Origin: Sulfitobacter sp. THAF37
GTDB taxonomy: Bacteria; Pseudomonadota; Alphaproteobacteria; Rhodobacterales; Rhodobacteraceae
DNA: 64,000 nucleotides
Reading direction: 5' to 3'
Assembly (NCBI RefSeq): GCF_009363555.1
Contig: NZ_CP045372.1
Location: 2,491,501 to 2,555,500 of the forward strand
The notes below the pieces were generated by a model, which saw nothing but the letters and a program-made list of their open reading frames with translations, was not told where the DNA came from and made no database searches. Positions within the stretch are counted from its first letter, which is position 1. Each line of letters begins with the position of its first letter. Below are positions 61,354 to 64,000 of this stretch, piece by piece. A program made the translations under genes and the position numbers.

Positions 61354-61501
61354 CTGGTCTGCCTCATGTCGTCTCTTGCCGGACGTGACATCAGTATGAC
61401 ACAGGCGATTCGCCATTGGAATCCCCTGTCTGTCGCGCGGTGCGTTTTTCGCCATGAGGGGCGCGCAAGCGCCGCGAGCCGTTGCCGCGGCGCTGCCGGT
61501 C

Positions 61502-63112
61502 TCAGTCGGTCCTGAACCGGTCGGCCAGTCCCTGGTTCAGCCAGGCTTCGAGCGCCTGCGTCTGAATCTCGCGCGACAGATCGGTCCAGACCTGTTGAAC
61601 GGCGGGGCCACGGGCGCCGAACCGGGCCTCGATCTCCTGCCGGAGGGAGGTCGCGCCGATGTCGCCGGCGGCCTCGGCCAGCAGGGCAAAGTAATAGGCC
61701 CGCGCATAGGAACGCGCCGCCCCCGCGCCGGTCAGATGCCGCAGCGCCTGCGCGCGCAGCAGGCGCGGATCGTCCGCGCCGCCCAGCACCTGGATTTCGT
61801 CCGGGGTGGTGCGTGCCGCGATGGCGTCGGCCTGCGCCGCCAGGACCTGCTGCGTCGTCATCCGGGCCTCAAGCCGGTCCAGCGTGGCGGTGGCCCCCTC
61901 GGCGTCATCCGCGGCGGCGGTCAGCGCATAGCGGTAGGCGGTCGCCGGGGCGGTGTCCTGCAGCGCGCGGGCGATGAGCGCCGCGGCCTGCGGCGCCGTC
62001 GCCGGGTCGCCGACCAGCGGTTCCAGCAGGTCGGGCACCAGCGCGGGCGCCTGCGGCACGCCGCGGCCCTCCAGCAGGGCGGCGCCCAGGTCCAGCCGCT
62101 GGGCCGGTGTGGCGCTGCCCGGGGCCTCCAGCACGGCGAGTTCGGCTGTGCTCAGGATGCGGCTGCGGGCCAGCGGGGCGGATCGCGCCTCAAGCGCCAG
62201 CGCCGTGACCAGCGCCTGCGGTTCGTCCTGGTAGAGTTCGGGTTCCACGACGATGCCGGTGGGGGGCACATCGGCCTCCACCGTGATTTCGCCCCCCGTG
62301 GCGATGAAATCCTCCACCCGCGCCATCAGGTCGGCGATGAAGTTCCGCTCGACCGCCGTGACATTGCGCTGACCATTGTCGGACATGGCCTGTGTCAGCT
62401 CTTCGGTTCCGATGGCCTTGATCGTGGCCGGATCGCGGAAGTTCGGCGGCAGCAGGGTCGAGATTTTGGCCCAGCCACCCTGGTCCTTGAGGCTGACCAG
62501 CGCGCGCGTCACGCGGATCGCGGGGTCGCCCGCCCCATGGCGGCCCATGCGCGGCAGGATCATGCCGCTGGCCGTGGCGTCCAGCGCGGCGATGCCGTTT
62601 GCGACCAGGCTCAGATCGGCAGAGGTTTCGCCCGTCGCGTACGTATAGGCGACACTCAGCTTGGCCTGGTCGAGGTCCAGCGCGTTGATCCCGGCGCCGC
62701 GCAACGCCATCGCCACGTCGCGGGGCACGCAGGCGCTGCTGACGCGCGCGCCGACGAGGTTCAGCACCGCCTCAGAGGCGACGGAAAAGGGCTTGCTCAG
62801 ATCGGTCTGCAGCACCGCCCGGTCGACCGAAACGACGCATTGGCGGGCCTGATCGTAAGGCAACTGGGGGCGCGCCACCACGCCCGAAATCGACACCGTG
62901 CCGCGCATGATGTCGGTGGACAGGTGCTGGTATTCCAGCTCCATCTGCGTGCGCAGGGCGGCGATGGCCGTATTGGCAAAGAAGGTACCGATGCGATTCA
63001 GCCCGAAATAGTCGAGAAAGCCGGGTTCGGGATCGACCTGCTGCGCGGCAAGCGGGGTGGCGAGAGCGGCGGCCAGAACGGCGGCACGGGACAGGCGGAA
63101 AATCGGCGGCAT
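61502..63112 (-). CDS. Large periplasmic protein of unknown function
   Basis: 536 residues. A signal peptide (MPPIFRLSRAAVLAAALATPLAAQ) then no membrane helix. The N-terminal half is beta-rich and resembles lipid-binding (AsmA/BLTP-like) or barrel assembly proteins in style (TDIMRGTVSISGVVARPQLP, GINALDLDQAKLSVAYTY). The C-terminal half (from about residue 335) has Ala-rich helical repeats in the manner of Sel1/TPR (LDLGAALLEGRGVPQAPALVPDLLEPL). No family named. Possibly cell envelope related, by context of ftsB (inference). Confidence 0.65.
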   Translation of the reverse strand: MPPIFRLSRAAVLAAALATPLAAQQVDPEPGFLDYFGLNRIGTFFANTAIAALRTQMELEYQHLSTDIMRGTVSISGVVARPQLPYDQARQCVVSVDRAVLQTDLSKPFSVASEAVLNLVGARVSSACVPRDVAMALRGAGINALDLDQAKLSVAYTYATGETSADLSLVANGIAALDATASGMILPRMGRHGAGDPAIRVTRALVSLKDQGGWAKISTLLPPNFRDPATIKAIGTEELTQAMSDNGQRNVTAVERNFIADLMARVEDFIATGGEITVEADVPPTGIVVEPELYQDEPQALVTALALEARSAPLARSRILSTAELAVLEAPGSATPAQRLDLGAALLEGRGVPQAPALVPDLLEPLVGDPATAPQAAALIARALQDTAPATAYRYALTAAADDAEGATATLDRLEARMTTQQVLAAQADAIAARTTPDEIQVLGGADDPRLLRAQALRHLTGAGAARSYARAYYFALLAEAAGDIGATSLRQEIEARFGARGPAVQQVWTDLSREIQTQALEAWLNQGLADRFRTD

Positions 63113-63166
63113 CGGGGATCCTTTCTTTACGTCCTTCCGGAACGGGGAAAGGACCCGTCGATCTTA

Positions 63167-63515
63167 GGCTCTGGAGCCATTAATTCTATATACTCAGCGG
63201 CGATTTCACAAAATTTCAATGGTTTGGGGCGTGCGGCCAATCCCCTCTCGGGACATTGCTGCGCAATGCCCTGCCGGGCAGTGGTAGGTTCTATTTGCAA
63301 GCGACCCAAGACGTTGAAATGAAGTGAAATCGCCGCCCGTCGCTCCGAAGGAGCGCCGAGTCATGCTGGCACGCCTTCGGCGTGACGGGTTTGACGGATT
63401 TTCCCGCAGCTTGCGGCGCATCTGTTTGAAATAGAACCACTATTCCAGCACAGATGCTTCTTGTCTGCGGGAAAATCTGTCAAACTGAGCATATAGAGTT
63501 AATGGATCCAGAGCC
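63167..63515. repeat. 349-bp foldback element with terminal inverted repeats
   Basis: 31-bp terminal inverted repeats at 63167-63197 and 63485-63515 agree at 28 of 31 positions. Inside lie further inverted pairs: GCGGCGATTTCAC 63197-63209 with 63324-63336, and 63390-63409 with 63465-63484 (20 bp, one mismatch). GTTCTATTT near 63288 can pair with AAATAGAAC near 63429. Short hairpins in series (CATTG-CAATG, GCTCC-GGAGC, CACGCC-GGCGTG, CCGCA-TGCGG) fill the rest. There is no ORF of note and no transposase. It looks like a non-autonomous mobile or structured intergenic element between pgk and the 536-residue gene. Confidence 0.8.
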
Positions 63516-63557
63516 TTGACGGGGTCCGGCAAAACGCAAGGTAGGGAATACGTGACC

Positions 63558-64000
63558 TCAGCGGTCGTCAAGCGCGACGACGCCCGGCAGGTCCTTTCCT
63601 TCCATCCATTCCAGGAACGCGCCCCCGGCGGTGGAGATATAGGTGAAATCCTCGGCGGCACCTGCCTGGTTCAGCGCCGCCACCGTATCGCCGCCGCCCG
63701 CAACCGAGGTCAGCGTGCCGTCGCGGGTCTGGCGCGCGGCGGCCCGTGCGGCGGCGACGGTGGCGGTGTCGAAGGGGGCGATCTCGAAGGCGCCCATGGG
63801 GCCGTTCCAGATCAGCGTCCTGAGCCCGTCAAAGGCTGCTTCGATCAGGGCGATGCTGTCGGGGCCCGCATCCAGCACCATCTGGTCCGACCCCAGCTTT
63901 GCATCCGGTCCCAGGGCGATCACCTCATGCGCGGCGCCTGCGGCGAATTCGCGTGCCACCAGGCCGTCGACCGGCAGGATCACACGGCATCCGGCCTTGT
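63558..64000 (-). CDS. pgk: Phosphoglycerate kinase, 3' part
   Basis: The last 147 residues are in the window; the 5' part lies beyond the right edge. It converts 1,3-bisphosphoglycerate to 3-phosphoglycerate with ATP formation in glycolysis. Seen are [31 protein letters not shown] and the nucleotide loop [17 protein letters not shown], then [18 protein letters not shown], all family-typical. The reading frame is open to the window end. Confidence 0.95.
   Translation of the reverse strand, partial: KAGCRVILPVDGLVAREFAAGAAHEVIALGPDAKLGSDQMVLDAGPDSIALIEAAFDGLRTLIWNGPMGAFEIAPFDTATVAAARAAARQTRDGTLTSVAGGGDTVAALNQAGAAEDFTYISTAGGAFLEWMEGKDLPGVVALDDR

Noticed and set aside
63167..63515. Insertion sequence for the 349-bp element
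   Set aside because: It has terminal inverted repeats but no transposase ORF and no clear target duplication, so it is listed as a repeat, not an IS.
1..64000. CRISPR arrays, tRNA or rRNA genes
   Set aside because: No regularly spaced repeats, cloverleaf-type sequence or rRNA similarity was noticed in reading the intergenic regions.

Overview
The window comes from a high-G+C alphaproteobacterium, almost certainly a member of the Rhodobacteraceae (Roseobacter/Rhodobacter group). The evidence is a complete Rhodobacterales-type gene transfer agent (GTA) cluster, a GapR/DUF2312 nucleoid protein, an NDUFA12-type complex I subunit, a pyruvate dehydrogenase operon whose E1-beta carries its own lipoyl domain, and a ScfR/PccR-type acyl-CoA regulator. 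It is mostly chromosomal backbone. I saw no transposase, integrase, CRISPR array, rRNA or tRNA gene.

Layout. 1-13.5 kb: the tail of an unidentified gene, a RidA-family protein, an FkbM-methyltransferase/GT61 fusion, NDUFA12 and DUF2155 genes converging on aat-accC-accB, an AMP-dependent acyl-CoA ligase, sodC and a complete branched-chain-type ABC importer (substrate-binding protein, two permeases, two ATPases). 13.5-19.5 kb: a signalling block made of a ScfR-like XRE regulator, a lone receiver protein, a small membrane protein, a symporter-STAC-histidine kinase and an orphan SpoA (FliM/FliN) protein. 19.5-33 kb: mixed housekeeping genes (DUF442, gapR, a double PilJ-box protein, tig, nitroreductase, Ca/Na antiporter, lytic transglycosylase, ABC-F, rplI-rpsR-rpsF, MATE, YceI, cytochrome b561-YceI fusion). 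33-40 kb: fatty acid synthesis (fabD, a ClpP-like lipoprotein, fabG, acpP, fabF) and mltG. 40-54.3 kb: the GTA head and tail cluster g1-g15, intact and tightly coupled. 54.4-64 kb: cysE, a lower-G+C islet with a LysR regulator and a small ORF, the pdhA-pdhB-orf-pdhC operon, ftsB, a large periplasmic protein of unknown function, and the 3' part of pgk.

How genes work together. accBC and the fab genes build acyl chains. The importer, the ligase and the ScfR regulator may form a carboxylic-acid uptake, activation and sensing set. The GTA genes encode a small-terminase-to-megatron packaging and delivery particle, with no replication, integration or lysis genes alongside.

Most interesting signals. 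(1) The GTA promoter is followed at once by a strong intrinsic terminator, and an in-frame AUG lies at the predicted transcription start. This suggests attenuation, possibly relieved by leaderless translation. (2) A 349-bp foldback element with 31-bp terminal inverted repeats and a chain of hairpins lies next to pgk. A shorter diverged copy near 56.7 kb supplies the stop codon of a small ORF. (3) An ABC-F gene has two short upstream ORFs, the first ending inside a strong hairpin.
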